Numbered from the stretch's first letter, positions 1 to 8,192 are shown. The stretch: DNA of 64,000 nt from Bacillus dicomae (GCF_006494425.1 NZ_VHIV01000002.1:682001-746000); one strand, 5' to 3'. The notes: generated by a model not told the origin, from the sequence alone. Program-made: numbers and translations.

Positions 1-180
1 GAATTTCAATCTGTAACAACCGCCTATTATACGGATGAATACGAAGGGGATTTTGTTATGAATAGAGAAGAAGCAGTTCAGCTTAAATTTTTCTCAGTAA
101 CAGAACTACCTGACTATATTGTAGGATCGCATAAAAAAATGATTGTTGAATATATGAAGATTATGGAAAAAAAGATATAA
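1..180 (+). CDS. NUDIX hydrolase, C-terminal part only
   Basis: An open frame enters from the left edge and stops at 178-180. The visible 59 residues include EYEGDFVMNREEAVQLKFFS and end in a lysine-rich helix, which resembles the C-terminal part of Bacillus NUDIX family hydrolases. The NUDIX box itself lies outside the window, so the family call rests on recalled similarity of the tail. The substrate cannot be inferred. Confidence 0.55.
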   Translation, partial: EFQSVTTAYYTDEYEGDFVMNREEAVQLKFFSVTELPDYIVGSHKKMIVEYMKIMEKKI

Positions 181-185
181 TAATA

Positions 186-300
186 GTGAAAGAAATACAA
201 AAACACAGTTCTGGTTGGTAGTCCAGACGCATGATTTCATGTCAGTAACCTTCCCCTCCGGGATGTCCCGTATTTCTAATTTTTTAAAGGAGGGGCTGTC
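186..300 (+). promoter_or_regulatory. yjdF-motif riboswitch
   Basis: The leader directly upstream of the yjdF-family gene carries the block TTCTGGTTGG-TAGTCCAGACG followed by a CCTTCCCCTCC stretch at about 251-261. The latter is complementary to the gene's own Shine-Dalgarno AGGAGGGGC at 290-298, so it can hide the ribosome site. Sequence, position and gene partner fit the yjdF RNA class, which is reported to bind azaaromatic compounds and to act on translation. Boundaries are approximate. Confidence 0.75.
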
Positions 301-301
301 A

Positions 302-709
302 ATGGATTTGACAGTATATCACGATGGCCAATTTTTTGTTGGAATCATTACATGTAAAGAAAAAGGGAAATTGTATGGAGCGAGGTATATTTTTGGAGCG
401 GAACCATCAGATGAAGAAGTGCTTATGTTTGTGACTAGTTCACTTTTAGAGCATTTTCAGCACTTTGCAAAATGTGGTGTAGAAGTTAAAGAAAAACAGC
501 GTCCTAAAAACATAAAGCGTATCATGCGACAAGCAGCAAAAGAAACAACTATTAAACGTTTTACTAAGGCGCAAGAAGCAATTAGTTTATCTTATGAATT
601 GCATAAACAAGAAAAGAAAGTGCAGTCTAAAGAGAAGCGAGAAGCTGAAAAAGAAAGAAGACGTTTAATTAAAGTACAAAAAGCAAAGCAAAAACATCGT
701 GGTCATTAA
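302..709 (+). CDS. yjdF: YjdF family protein (DUF2992)
   Basis: A 135-residue protein starting MDLTVYHDGQFFVGI, with a small beta-rich N-terminal part (about 1-70) and a long Lys/Glu/Arg-rich, probably coiled C-terminal tail. The ATG at 302 is preferred over an in-frame GTG at 215 because it has AAAGGAGGGG at normal distance and because the upstream stretch is the riboswitch. Its biochemical function is not established. The family is typically controlled by the yjdF RNA, and a role in handling toxic aromatic compounds has been proposed. A strong terminator follows, so it is a single-gene unit. Confidence 0.85.
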   Translation: MDLTVYHDGQFFVGIITCKEKGKLYGARYIFGAEPSDEEVLMFVTSSLLEHFQHFAKCGVEVKEKQRPKNIKRIMRQAAKETTIKRFTKAQEAISLSYELHKQEKKVQSKEKREAEKERRRLIKVQKAKQKHRGH

Positions 710-711
710 AG

Positions 712-748
712 AAAAGGTGTTAGAGCAAGAGCTCTAACACCTTTTCCA
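712..748 (+). terminator. Terminator of yjdF
   Basis: A perfect 15-bp stem (712-726 with 731-745, four-base loop) built on AAAAGGTGTTAGAGC and ending in TTTT. Confidence 0.9.
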
Positions 749-832
749 TACTTAAATACAAGTAAACTTACTTGTATTTCATAAACATTAACTGGTAAGA
801 TACAAATAGGTAGTTTTAGAGGAGGGAAAAGA

Positions 833-1267
833 TTGATTAATTTTAACTTTTTTATGAATGATGTTGTCCGCCAAGCGCGTGAAGAGATTGTCTCTGCTGG
901 ATATACAGAACTGACGACGCCAGAAGCAGTAGAAGAAGCGTTTAAAAGAAATGGAACAACACTTGTAATGGTAAACTCTGTATGTGGTTGTGCAGGTGGT
1001 ATTGCTCGTCCTGCCGCTGCGCATTCCGTACATTATGATAAACGTCCTAACCATCTTGTAACGGTGTTTGCAGGTCAAGATAAAGAAGCAACAGCAAGAG
1101 CTCGTGAATATTTCGAAGGGTATCCACCTTCTTCTCCATCATTTGCTTTATTAAAAGATGGGAAAATTGTAACGATGGTAGAACGTCATGAAATTGAAGG
1201 TCATGAACCAATGCAAGTTATTGCAAAACTACAATCGTATTTCGAAGAGAATTGCGAAGAACTATAA
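833..1267 (+). CDS. brxB: Bacilliredoxin BrxB (YqiW/YphP family)
   Basis: A 144-residue thioredoxin-like protein with the family's CGC active site in [14 protein letters not shown] (about residues 48-61). Bacilliredoxins remove bacillithiol from S-bacillithiolated proteins after oxidative stress. The N-terminus ([13 protein letters not shown]) and the neighbour order match YqiW/BrxB better than YphP/BrxA. The start is TTG at 833, placed after AGAGGAGG and supported by alignment with the recalled N-terminus of YqiW. The gene is monocistronic, with a terminator immediately downstream. Confidence 0.92.
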   Translation: MINFNFFMNDVVRQAREEIVSAGYTELTTPEAVEEAFKRNGTTLVMVNSVCGCAGGIARPAAAHSVHYDKRPNHLVTVFAGQDKEATARAREYFEGYPPSSPSFALLKDGKIVTMVERHEIEGHEPMQVIAKLQSYFEENCEEL

Positions 1268-1274
1268 ATAATTG

Positions 1275-1319
1275 AAAAGGCGCTACGCTCACAATTAAGT
1301 GGGTGTAGCGCCTTTTTTT
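1275..1319 (+). terminator. Terminator of brxB
   Basis: The stem AAAAGGCGCTAC pairs with GTAGCGCCTTTT (1275-1286 with 1303-1314) and is followed by further T residues. Confidence 0.9.
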
Positions 1320-1427
1320 ATTTAGTATTCAAAGTGATAGGACATACATTGATGGGTTTATTTATGCATTGTTTTATGCATGACAAACATTGTCTTTAAT
1401 GATTTTTTATTTATTTTTATTTTATAT

Positions 1428-1457
1428 ATTGCATAAAAATAAAAGTGCTGATACAAT
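1428..1457 (+). promoter_or_regulatory. Promoter of artPQR with possible ARG box
   Basis: TTGCAT (1429-1434), a 17-bp spacer and TACAAT (1452-1457) form a sigma-A promoter. The 18-mer at 1428-1445 (ATTGCATAAAAATAAAAG) matches about 13 of 18 positions of the Bacillus AhrC ARG-box consensus and covers the -35 region. Two TATGCAT repeats (about 1363-1381) lie upstream. Promoter assignment is fair; AhrC binding is inference. Confidence 0.5.
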
Positions 1458-1517
1458 ACAAACATCGAATAAATATTCTATTAAACTTTTAAATATACAT
1501 TATTAGGGGGAAGAAAG

Positions 1518-2297
1518 ATGAAGAAGTTATTATCAATATCGTTTGCACTTATTTTAATTGTAAGTATGTTCAGTGCTTGTAGTAATGGGGAAGAAAAAGC
1601 TACTGGAAAAAATAAAAAGGTACTGGTTATGGGGACTTCAGCAGATTATAAACCATATGAATACGTGGAAGCTTCAAAAAGTGATGAAATTATCGGTTTT
1701 GATGTTGATGTTGCTAAATATATCGGAAAAGAACTTGGCTATGAAGTAAAAGTGAAAGATATGGATTTTGGTGGTTTATTAGCATCTCTTAGCTCAGGAA
1801 AAGTTGATTTCGTAATGGCAGGTATGACGCCAACTGCAGAGCGTAAAAATAATGTTGATTTCACAGATATTTACTTTGTTGCGAAAAACATGGTCGTTTC
1901 TAAAAAGGATTCTAACATTAAATCTGTAGAGGATTTAAAAGGGAAAAAAGTAGGAGTACAAACAGGATCTATTCAAGAAGAGAAAGCAGCAGAATTTAAA
2001 AAACAAGTAGATTTCAAAGTTGAGGGACGTGACCGTATACCAGAAATCGTACAAGAGATTAAAGCTGGTCGTTTTGATGCTGCAATTATAGAAGACACAG
2101 TTGCTAAAAATTATGTAGAGAAAATGAAAGATTTACAAGGAATTGAAATTAAAGAAGCGCCAGAAGAAGTAGGAGCAGCAATTGCCCTTCCGAAAAACAG
2201 TGATAAAACAGCTGAATTTAATAAAGTAATTAAAAAAATGCAAGAAAATGGAGAAATGGATAAATTAGTGAAGAAATGGTTTGGCAGCGAAAAATAA
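1518..2297 (+). CDS. artP: Amino-acid ABC transporter, substrate-binding lipoprotein (ArtP-like)
   Basis: A 259-residue type 3 periplasmic-binding-like protein. A signal peptide ends in a lipobox (FSAC, Cys21), so it is membrane-anchored on the outer face. The mature part has the family opening VLVMGTSADYKPYEY, the loop FDVDVAKYIGKELG, and the hinge motifs MAGMTPTAERKNNVDFT and VGVQTGSIQ. Synteny with B. subtilis yqiXYZ (artPQR) next to yqiW argues for an arginine importer; the sequence alone only proves a polar amino-acid binder. It is the first gene of a three-gene operon. Confidence 0.88.
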   Translation: MKKLLSISFALILIVSMFSACSNGEEKATGKNKKVLVMGTSADYKPYEYVEASKSDEIIGFDVDVAKYIGKELGYEVKVKDMDFGGLLASLSSGKVDFVMAGMTPTAERKNNVDFTDIYFVAKNMVVSKKDSNIKSVEDLKGKKVGVQTGSIQEEKAAEFKKQVDFKVEGRDRIPEIVQEIKAGRFDAAIIEDTVAKNYVEKMKDLQGIEIKEAPEEVGAAIALPKNSDKTAEFNKVIKKMQENGEMDKLVKKWFGSEK

Positions 2298-2333
2298 GCT
2301 GCCTTTCACTTTTCTGTGAGGGGAATGAAAAGA

Positions 2334-2993
2334 ATGAACTTAGATTTTTCGGCGATTACGCCTTCGATACCATATATATTAAAAGGTCTAGAAGTTACTT
2401 TGAAAATTGTAGCAGTATCAGCTTTAGCAGGATTTATTTTAGGAATGTTATTAGCACTTTGCAAAATTGCTAGAATACGAGCATTAAATATAGCGGCAGA
2501 TTTTTATACATCAATTTTCCGTGGTACACCACTTGTATTGCAATTAATGATTATTTATTTCGGTGTACCGCAAATAATTGGTTATGAAATACCAGCATTC
2601 TTAGCGGCTGTATTAGCATTTAGTTTGAATTCAGGTGCATATATGTCAGAAGTAATTCGTGCCGGCATCCAAGCGGTGGATAAAGGACAAACAGAAGCAG
2701 CGATGGCTTTAGGGATTCCTTACGGAAAAATGATGCGAAATATCATTTTTCCTCAAGCATTAAAAAATATATTACCAGCGCTTGTGAACGAGTTTGCGAC
2801 ACTTACGAAAGAGTCGGCTGTAGTAACAGTAATAGGAGCGACGGATTTAATGCGCCGTGCTTACATTGTAGGCGGTGAGACGTTTAAATACCTTGAACCA
2901 TTACTTTTTGTTGGACTCATTTATTATATGCTAGTCATTATTCTTACATTAGTCGGAAAAGCAATTGAAGGGAGAATGAAGAAAAGTGATTAA
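2334..2993 (+). CDS. artQ: Amino-acid ABC transporter permease (ArtQ-like)
   Basis: A 219-residue HisM-type permease with about five membrane helices and the EAA loop ([22 protein letters not shown]) that docks to the ATPase. [10 protein letters not shown] is a typical family motif. Three in-frame starts exist (GTG 2316, ATG 2325, ATG 2334). GAGGGG at 2318-2323 is correctly spaced only for 2334. The gene lies 36 bp after artP and overlaps artR by 8 bp. Confidence 0.88.
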   Translation: MNLDFSAITPSIPYILKGLEVTLKIVAVSALAGFILGMLLALCKIARIRALNIAADFYTSIFRGTPLVLQLMIIYFGVPQIIGYEIPAFLAAVLAFSLNSGAYMSEVIRAGIQAVDKGQTEAAMALGIPYGKMMRNIIFPQALKNILPALVNEFATLTKESAVVTVIGATDLMRRAYIVGGETFKYLEPLLFVGLIYYMLVIILTLVGKAIEGRMKKSD

Positions 2994-3708
2994 AATTGAA
3001 AACCTTCATAAATCATTTGGAAAAAACGAAGTATTAAAAGGGATTACAACAACGATTGAAAAAGGGGAAGTAGTAGCAATTATTGGACCGTCTGGATCAG
3101 GGAAATCGACATTTTTACGCTGTATGAATGTGTTAGAAGCACCGACAAATGGTCACATTTGGATTGGAACGGAAGAAGTAACGAATCCGAAAACGAATAT
3201 TATGCACGTTCGTGAAAATGTCGGAATGGTATTTCAGCATTTTCACTTATTTCCTCATATGACTGTATTAGAAAATATTACGTATGCTCCTATCAATGTA
3301 AAAGGAGTACAGAAACAAGAAGCTGAAAAGAAAGCCGAGAAACTTTTAGAAAAGGTCGGTTTATTAGATAAAAAAGATACGTATCCAAATCGTCTTTCGG
3401 GAGGACAAAAGCAACGTGTAGCAATTGCGAGAGCGCTAGCGATGGAACCAGAAGTAATGTTATTTGATGAACCAACATCCGCATTAGATCCAGAGATGGT
3501 AAAAGAAGTGTTAGAAGTTATGAAATCATTAGTTACGACAGGAATGACAATGGTGATTGTTACACATGAAATGGGATTCGCAAAAGAGGTAGCAGATCGT
3601 GTTCTCTTTTTAGATGGTGGAAAGCTTATAGAAGATAGCGCGCCAACACAATTCTTTGCAGCACCGAAAAGTGAGCGTGCGCAACAATTTTTACAAAAAA
3701 TATTGTAA
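2986..3708 (+). CDS. artR: Amino-acid ABC transporter ATPase (ArtR-like)
   Basis: A 240-residue polar amino-acid ABC ATPase with Walker A GPSGSGKS (34-41), Q-loop [11 protein letters not shown], signature [15 protein letters not shown] and Walker [14 protein letters not shown]. It powers the ArtPQ importer from the cytoplasmic side. The start is GTG at 2986 and overlaps the end of artQ, suggesting translational coupling. A terminator follows. Confidence 0.92.
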   Translation: MIKIENLHKSFGKNEVLKGITTTIEKGEVVAIIGPSGSGKSTFLRCMNVLEAPTNGHIWIGTEEVTNPKTNIMHVRENVGMVFQHFHLFPHMTVLENITYAPINVKGVQKQEAEKKAEKLLEKVGLLDKKDTYPNRLSGGQKQRVAIARALAMEPEVMLFDEPTSALDPEMVKEVLEVMKSLVTTGMTMVIVTHEMGFAKEVADRVLFLDGGKLIEDSAPTQFFAAPKSERAQQFLQKIL

Positions 3709-3737
3709 TATGTAAAGGTTAGGTGAATAATAAGTAG

Positions 3738-3767
3738 AAAAGGATGACATTGTGTCATCCTTTTTTT
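3738..3767 (+). terminator. Terminator of artPQR
   Basis: The stem AAAAGGATGACA / TGTCATCCTTTT (3738-3749 with 3753-3764) is followed by a T run. The next gene's frame, if extended upstream, would run through it, which argues against that extension. Confidence 0.9.
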
Positions 3768-3812
3768 ATACTAGCTGTAAATACGTTTATACATATAGGA
3801 GTAATGAATGAT

Positions 3813-4781
3813 ATGTTCAAAATTGGATACCGTACAGTAAAAACAGCAATAGGGACAGGCGCAGCCGTTTTTATTGCTCAGTTATTAGGATTAGAATTTT
3901 ATAGTTCAGCGGGTATTTTAGTTATATTATGTGTACAAAATACGAAACGTAAATCACTTCAAGTATCGTTACATCGTTTTCTAGCTTGTGTATTATCGAT
4001 GGTATTCGCGTTTTGTATTTTTGAAACGATTGGTTATACACCACTTGCAATTAGCATATTATTACTTACATTTATTCCGACGGCAGTGATGCTGAAAATT
4101 CAAGAAGGTATTGTCACAAGTTCAGTTATTGTTATGCATCTATATTCATTAAAACAAATTACATGGCTCATAGTTGGTAATGAAGTTGCTATATTAACGA
4201 TAGGGATTAGCGTTGCTTTATTAGTGAATATGTATATGCCAAGTAGTGAAAATAAGCTAAGAGAGTATCAGGATAAAATTGAAAGTAATTTTAAAACGAT
4301 TTTGTTTGAAATGGTTGTGTATTTACGAAACCGAGAAAGTAGTTGGAGCGGGGCAGAACTTATTGAAACTGAAAATATGCTAAATGAAGCTAGAGATTTA
4401 TCGTTTAAGAAACTTGAGAATGCATTTATGCGAGAGGATGACTATTATTATCGTTATTTTAATATGCGCATGCAACAATTTGAAATTTTAGAGCGAATGA
4501 TTCCGTTAGCAGCTTCTTTATCGTGGACATATGAACAAGCTGACATGATTGCGGATGTGGTTGAAAACATTAGTAATGCTATTAGCCCTCAGAGTACCGG
4601 GGTTATTTCCTTAAGACAGCTTCAAGAAATGAGAGGATTATTTAGAGATATGCCATTGCCAGCTACACGTGAAGAATTTGAGATACGTGCGAAACTTGTT
4701 CAACTTGTATACGAAATGGAACAATATTTACTCATTAAAAGTCGTTTTAAGGGAAAGGATAATATAAAAGAACTTATATAG
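3813..4781 (+). CDS. yqjA: Aromatic acid exporter family protein YqjA (DUF939)
   Basis: A 322-residue protein with about four to five membrane helices in the first 150 residues (FKIGYRTVKTAIGTGAAVFI onward), then a charged, helical cytoplasmic domain. This is the organisation of the YqjA/ArAE-like family; no transported substrate is known. The frame is open from 3744, but AGGAG at 3798-3801 favours ATG 3813, and the resulting length agrees with the family. It is followed at 16 bp by an L,D-transpeptidase gene, possibly co-transcribed. Confidence 0.82.
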   Translation: MFKIGYRTVKTAIGTGAAVFIAQLLGLEFYSSAGILVILCVQNTKRKSLQVSLHRFLACVLSMVFAFCIFETIGYTPLAISILLLTFIPTAVMLKIQEGIVTSSVIVMHLYSLKQITWLIVGNEVAILTIGISVALLVNMYMPSSENKLREYQDKIESNFKTILFEMVVYLRNRESSWSGAELIETENMLNEARDLSFKKLENAFMREDDYYYRYFNMRMQQFEILERMIPLAASLSWTYEQADMIADVVENISNAISPQSTGVISLRQLQEMRGLFRDMPLPATREEFEIRAKLVQLVYEMEQYLLIKSRFKGKDNIKELI

Positions 4782-4797
4782 AAGGTAGGAATTATTT

Positions 4798-5358
4798 ATG
4801 CCGTATCTTCTCTCTTTCATATTATTTCTTTCTTTATCGCCTATTTGGCCTCTTGGCGATAATCCGCGTGCTGGAGATCCTTTCATTATTGTAAATAAAG
4901 CGACGAATAAATTAGCTTATATTGACGATGGAAAGATTCAAAAAGTTTTTCCAGTAGCGACAGGGAAAACGAATGAATTAACTCCAGAAGGAACTTTTGA
5001 TGTTGTAATGAAAGCAAAGGATCCGTATTACATTGCGAAGGATATTCCAGGTGGATCGCCAAAAAATCCACTTGGGTCAAGGTGGATTGGATTTAATGCA
5101 AGAGGAACTGATGGAAGTAAATATGGAATACATGGAACAAACCAACCGAGTTCAATTGGAAAGTATATTTCACAAGGTTGTATAAGAATGAAGAAAAATG
5201 ATGTAGAGTATTTATTTGATCGCATTCCAATTGGAACGAAAGTATGGATTGTGAAATCGAAAAAATCATTTCAGCAATTGGCAAAAGAAAAAGGAGCCGT
5301 TGCATATGAAAAAGCCAACAAAAAGGTTGGCTTTTTCTATTATAATAAGTTGTCTTGA
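4798..5358 (+). CDS. L,D-transpeptidase (YkuD domain)
   Basis: A 186-residue exported enzyme. A hydrophobic signal segment (1-18) is followed by a YkuD catalytic domain with the motif HGTNQPSSIGKYISQGCIRM, giving His112 and nucleophile Cys128. Such enzymes make 3-3 cross-links in peptidoglycan or attach to it. There is no LysM domain, unlike YkuD itself. The last 17 codons (KANKKVGFFYYN) are read from the two arms of a terminator-like hairpin at 5309-5336, so the C-terminus and the transcription stop share DNA. Confidence 0.9.
   Translation: MPYLLSFILFLSLSPIWPLGDNPRAGDPFIIVNKATNKLAYIDDGKIQKVFPVATGKTNELTPEGTFDVVMKAKDPYYIAKDIPGGSPKNPLGSRWIGFNARGTDGSKYGIHGTNQPSSIGKYISQGCIRMKKNDVEYLFDRIPIGTKVWIVKSKKSFQQLAKEKGAVAYEKANKKVGFFYYNKLS
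5309..5338 (+). terminator. Terminator inside the 3' end of the L,D-transpeptidase gene
   Basis: AAAAAGCCAAC (5309-5319) pairs with GTTGGCTTTTT (5326-5336). The stop codon lies 20 bp further at 5356-5358. Confidence 0.75.
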
Positions 5359-5424
5359 CATGTGTACATAACCGTGCGTTAATGAAAGTATAGAAAGATA
5401 AAATTAGATAAAGGGGTTGCTCAT

Positions 5425-5664
5425 ATGTACTTGAATCCAAAACTTTCGTATATGCAGTTTTTTATGGGATTTCTATTTGTTATTACATTCATATTGGCAA
5501 CTTTTAATATATGTTCTTATCTTGTAGCGATTGTATGTATGGCATTACTTAATCTAACTTTTGTTATTGGGGCATTTCAGCAGAAACAATATACAAGTTT
5601 TGTAATAGCACTTGTAATGTCATTTTCCTTTAGTATTGTAGCGATTGTGTTTTATATAAAATAA
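5425..5664 (+). CDS. Small hypothetical membrane protein
   Basis: A 79-residue, very hydrophobic protein with two or three predicted membrane helices (about 10-30, 33-50, 58-78) and no recognised motif. The start ATG 5425 follows AAGGGG at good distance. It stands alone between two terminators; its stop codon is part of the next hairpin. No function is assigned. Confidence 0.7.
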   Translation: MYLNPKLSYMQFFMGFLFVITFILATFNICSYLVAIVCMALLNLTFVIGAFQQKQYTSFVIALVMSFSFSIVAIVFYIK

Positions 5665-5694
5665 ACCATCTCGATGTCGAGATGGTTTATTTTG
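5661..5694. terminator. Terminator after the small membrane gene
   Basis: ATAAACCATCTCGA (5661-5674) pairs with TCGAGATGGTTTAT (5677-5690) and is followed by TTTTG. The stem includes the upstream gene's TAA stop. Confidence 0.85.
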
Positions 5695-5704
5695 TCATGT
5701 GTAA

Positions 5705-5738
5705 AAAGTAAAAAAAGGACGAACACATCGCCCTTTTT
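5705..5738 (-). terminator. Terminator of prli42
   Basis: On the minus strand AAAAAGGGCGA pairs with TCGTCCTTTTT (one G-U) and a T run follows. It begins right after the Prli42 stop codon. Confidence 0.8.
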
Positions 5739-5829
5739 ACCAAAACATACTCGCGCCAGCAAGTAATGTTGTTACAAGCATAGAAATTAGCATCACATAA
5801 ACCATAACTTTTTGAGCTTTTTTATGCAT
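5737..5829 (-). CDS. prli42: Stressosome-associated membrane peptide Prli42
   Basis: A 30-residue peptide, MHKKAQKVMVYVMLISMLVT followed by TLLAGASMFW, read from ATG at 5829 after AAGGAGG. A short basic N-terminus, then one membrane helix ending in LLAGASMFW, matches the Prli42 miniprotein (31 residues in Listeria, MRNKKVQKIVVYLMLFAMLV type). Prli42 anchors the stressosome to the membrane and transmits stress to sigma-B. The assignment comes from recalled family similarity, length, charge pattern and a dedicated ribosome site and terminator. Confidence 0.88.
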   Translation of the reverse strand: MHKKAQKVMVYVMLISMLVTTLLAGASMFW

Positions 5830-6021
5830 CGTTATACCTCCTTGCAAATCAGTACAATTTCATTGTAACGAGAAATGAAATTATGGACAAGGGGAGAGTG
5901 AGGACAAAATTCGGGAAGGGGTTGCAAAATATAACAGGAAATTTGAGAGTGTGTAGAGAATATAGTAAAAGGGTATATTGTTAATTTTTAGTTGGACAAG
6001 CTGAAGAATGGAGATACGATG

Positions 6022-6564
6022 ATGAAAATATACGAAACAGATCGTTTATACTTAAGGGAAATTGATGAGTCGTATGCTGAAACAGTTCTTCAATATTACG
6101 ACAGAAATCGTGAATTCTTAAAAGCTTGGGAAGAGTATAGACCGGATGATTTTTTTACGCTAGATTATCAAAAGAAAAAGTTGCAAAAGGATAGAAAAGA
6201 GTTCGAAGAAGGGAAAATCATCAGACTATGGATTTTTAAAAAGGGTGATGATACGAAAATAATTGGGTGTATTTCATTTAATTTAATCGTTCGTGGCATT
6301 TATCAATCTTGTGTACTCAGTTATAAATTAGATAAAGCAGAGTTAAACAAAGGGTATACGACAGAAGCGCTTAGAAAAGCAATTCAAGTTGCTTTTGGGG
6401 AATTTCAGTTACATCGTATAGAAGCTCCGATTATGCCTCGTAATTTAGCATCTATACAAGTAGTAACGAAGATAGGTTTTCAATATGAAGGCGTGTCTAG
6501 GAAGATGTTAATGGTAAATGGCGTGTGGGAAGATCATATGCGCTGGGTATTGTTAAATGAGTAA
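6022..6564 (+). CDS. GNAT family N-acetyltransferase (RimJ/RimL-like)
   Basis: About 180 residues starting MKIYETDRLYLREI, the typical opening of RimJ/RimL-type acetyltransferases. Later come the acetyl-CoA loop region NKGYTTEALRKAIQVAF, HRIEAPIMPRNLASIQVVTK and IGFQYEG. The acceptor could be a ribosomal protein N-terminus or a small amine; the sequence does not say. GGAG at 6010-6013 fits ATG 6022 (or 6019). The upstream TTG at 5992 has no ribosome site. Confidence 0.85.
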   Translation: MKIYETDRLYLREIDESYAETVLQYYDRNREFLKAWEEYRPDDFFTLDYQKKKLQKDRKEFEEGKIIRLWIFKKGDDTKIIGCISFNLIVRGIYQSCVLSYKLDKAELNKGYTTEALRKAIQVAFGEFQLHRIEAPIMPRNLASIQVVTKIGFQYEGVSRKMLMVNGVWEDHMRWVLLNE

Positions 6565-6571
6565 TAGAAAG

Positions 6572-6608
6572 CAGATGGTTATCTAGACATGTAAACCATC
6601 TGTTTTTT
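6572..6608 (+). terminator. Terminator of GNAT gene
   Basis: CAGATGGTT (6572-6580) pairs with AACCATCTG (6594-6602), followed by TTTTTT. Confidence 0.85.
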
Positions 6609-6691
6609 GTCTTGTATTTCGAAACTTTTGCGAAATTCTGTTATAATTAATAGTGTTACATACATAATGGTAGTGCAGGAGGCGCAGTCTT

Positions 6692-7810
6692 ATGATTAAT
6701 CAAGAACGTTTAGTAAATGAATTTATGGAATTAGTACAAGTAGATTCTGAAACGAAATTTGAAGCAGAAATCTGCAAAGTATTAACGAAGAAATTTACAG
6801 ATTTAGGTGTAGAAGTATTTGAAGATGACACAATGGCTGTAACTGGTCATGGTGCAGGTAACTTAATTTGTACTTTACCAGCAACAAAAGATGGTGTTGA
6901 TACAATTTACTTTACTTCTCATATGGATACAGTAGTTCCTGGTAATGGAATTAAGCCTTCTATTAAAGATGGATATATCGTATCAGATGGTACAACAATT
7001 TTAGGTGCGGATGATAAAGCTGGATTAGCATCAATGTTCGAAGCAATCCGTGTTTTAAAAGAGAAAAATATCCCTCATGGTAAAATTGAATTTATTATTA
7101 CAGTCGGAGAAGAATCAGGTCTTGTTGGCGCAAAAGCATTAGACCGTGAGCGTATTACAGCGAAATATGGCTACGCATTAGATAGCGATGGAAAAGTTGG
7201 TGAAATCGTTGTTGCAGCTCCAACACAAGCGAAAGTGAACGCAATTATTCGCGGGAAAACAGCTCACGCTGGTGTAGCGCCGGAGAAAGGTGTATCTGCA
7301 ATTACTATCGCAGCGAAAGCAATTGCGAAGATGCCACTTGGTCGCATTGACTCTGAAACGACTGCAAATATTGGACGTTTTGAAGGTGGTACACAAACGA
7401 ATATCGTTTGCGATCATGTACAAATCTTTGCAGAAGCTCGTTCTTTAATCAATGAGAAAATGGAAGCACAAGTTGCGAAAATGAAAGAAGCATTTGAAAC
7501 AACTGCAAAAGAAATGGGCGGTCATGCAGACGTTGAAGTAAACGTTATGTACCCAGGATTTAAATTTGCTGATGGCGATCACGTTGTAGAAGTTGCAAAA
7601 CGTGCAGCTGAAAAAATTGGTCGTACACCTTCTCTTCACCAAAGTGGTGGCGGAAGTGATGCAAACGTAATTGCAGGACATGGTATCCCAACAGTTAACT
7701 TAGCAGTTGGTTATGAAGAAATTCATACAACAAACGAAAAGATTCCTGTTGAAGAATTAGCAAAAACAGCAGAATTAGTTATAGCAATTATTGAAGAAGT
7801 AGCGAAGTAA
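6692..7810 (+). CDS. M20 family metallopeptidase (YqjE, PepT-like)
   Basis: A 372-residue two-zinc aminopeptidase of the M20B/PepT type. Metal and catalytic residues are visible in SHMDTV (His/Asp), GADDKAG, ITVGEESG (catalytic Glu-Glu) and the C-terminal HTTNEKI histidine. The dimerisation lid lies near 180-290 (TAHAGVAPEKG). It removes an N-terminal residue from short peptides. Synteny with B. subtilis yqjE supports orthology; classical PepT is about 410 residues, so this is the shorter PepT-like branch. Confidence 0.9.
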   Translation: MINQERLVNEFMELVQVDSETKFEAEICKVLTKKFTDLGVEVFEDDTMAVTGHGAGNLICTLPATKDGVDTIYFTSHMDTVVPGNGIKPSIKDGYIVSDGTTILGADDKAGLASMFEAIRVLKEKNIPHGKIEFIITVGEESGLVGAKALDRERITAKYGYALDSDGKVGEIVVAAPTQAKVNAIIRGKTAHAGVAPEKGVSAITIAAKAIAKMPLGRIDSETTANIGRFEGGTQTNIVCDHVQIFAEARSLINEKMEAQVAKMKEAFETTAKEMGGHADVEVNVMYPGFKFADGDHVVEVAKRAAEKIGRTPSLHQSGGGSDANVIAGHGIPTVNLAVGYEEIHTTNEKIPVEELAKTAELVIAIIEEVAK

Positions 7811-7818
7811 TGTAATAG

Positions 7819-7857
7819 AAAAAGCGTGTAAATCACAATTGATTTACACGCTTTTTA
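7819..7857. terminator. Bidirectional terminator
   Basis: A perfect 17-bp stem (7819-7835 with 7840-7856) with A run and T run on both sides. It serves the peptidase gene and the convergent small membrane gene. Confidence 0.9.
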
Positions 7858-8055
7858 TTTTGATTCGATTGCTTTTACAAGGCGGATAAGCCAATATAAG
7901 AAAATCCATGGTAGTATATCAGTTGTTATAATGCCCAGTAGACTTGGAAGGATCCCCACTACGTTAATATTAAAAATAGGGAGTAATAAATAATTAATTA
8001 AGATGATTAATATAATAATGAGAAATGTATAGTTGAGTTTACTGTTTGATTTCAT
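7855..8055 (-). CDS. Small hypothetical membrane protein
   Basis: A 66-residue protein with two hydrophobic segments (about 9-27 and 32-60) and basic ends. The ATG at 8055 follows AAAGGAG on the minus strand. There is no recognised domain. It is convergent with the M20 peptidase and shares its terminator. Function unknown. Confidence 0.65.
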   Translation of the reverse strand: MKSNSKLNYTFLIIILIILINYLLLPIFNINVVGILPSLLGIITTDILPWIFLYWLIRLVKAIESK

Positions 8056-8152
8056 AATAAATCACTCCTTTTACAATAAAATCCATCCTCATATAAAGTA
8101 TAGCAAAAATAAGGATAAAAAGAATAAATTATTATATTGTACATGAATTTGA

Positions 8153-8175
8153 TATAATAAAGGAACAAACGTTCC
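8153..8175 (+). promoter_or_regulatory. LexA (DinR) box and -10 element of dinB
   Basis: GGAACAAACGTTCC at 8162-8175 fits the Bacillus SOS operator core GAAC-N4-GTTC exactly. It lies just downstream of a TATAAT (8153-8158), where bound LexA would block transcription start, and 17 bp before the start codon. Confidence 0.8.
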
Positions 8176-8192
8176 TTGGGAGGGTGAGTATT

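Noticed and set aside
1363-1382. TTATGCATTGTTTTATGCAT repeat as a second ARG box
   Set aside because: The spacing of the TGCAT/ATGCA arms (6 bp) does not fit the 4-bp centre of ARG boxes; kept only as a note.
3744-3812. N-terminal extension of yqjA
   Set aside because: The extension begins in the artPQR terminator and lacks a ribosome site; ATG 3813 fits the family length.
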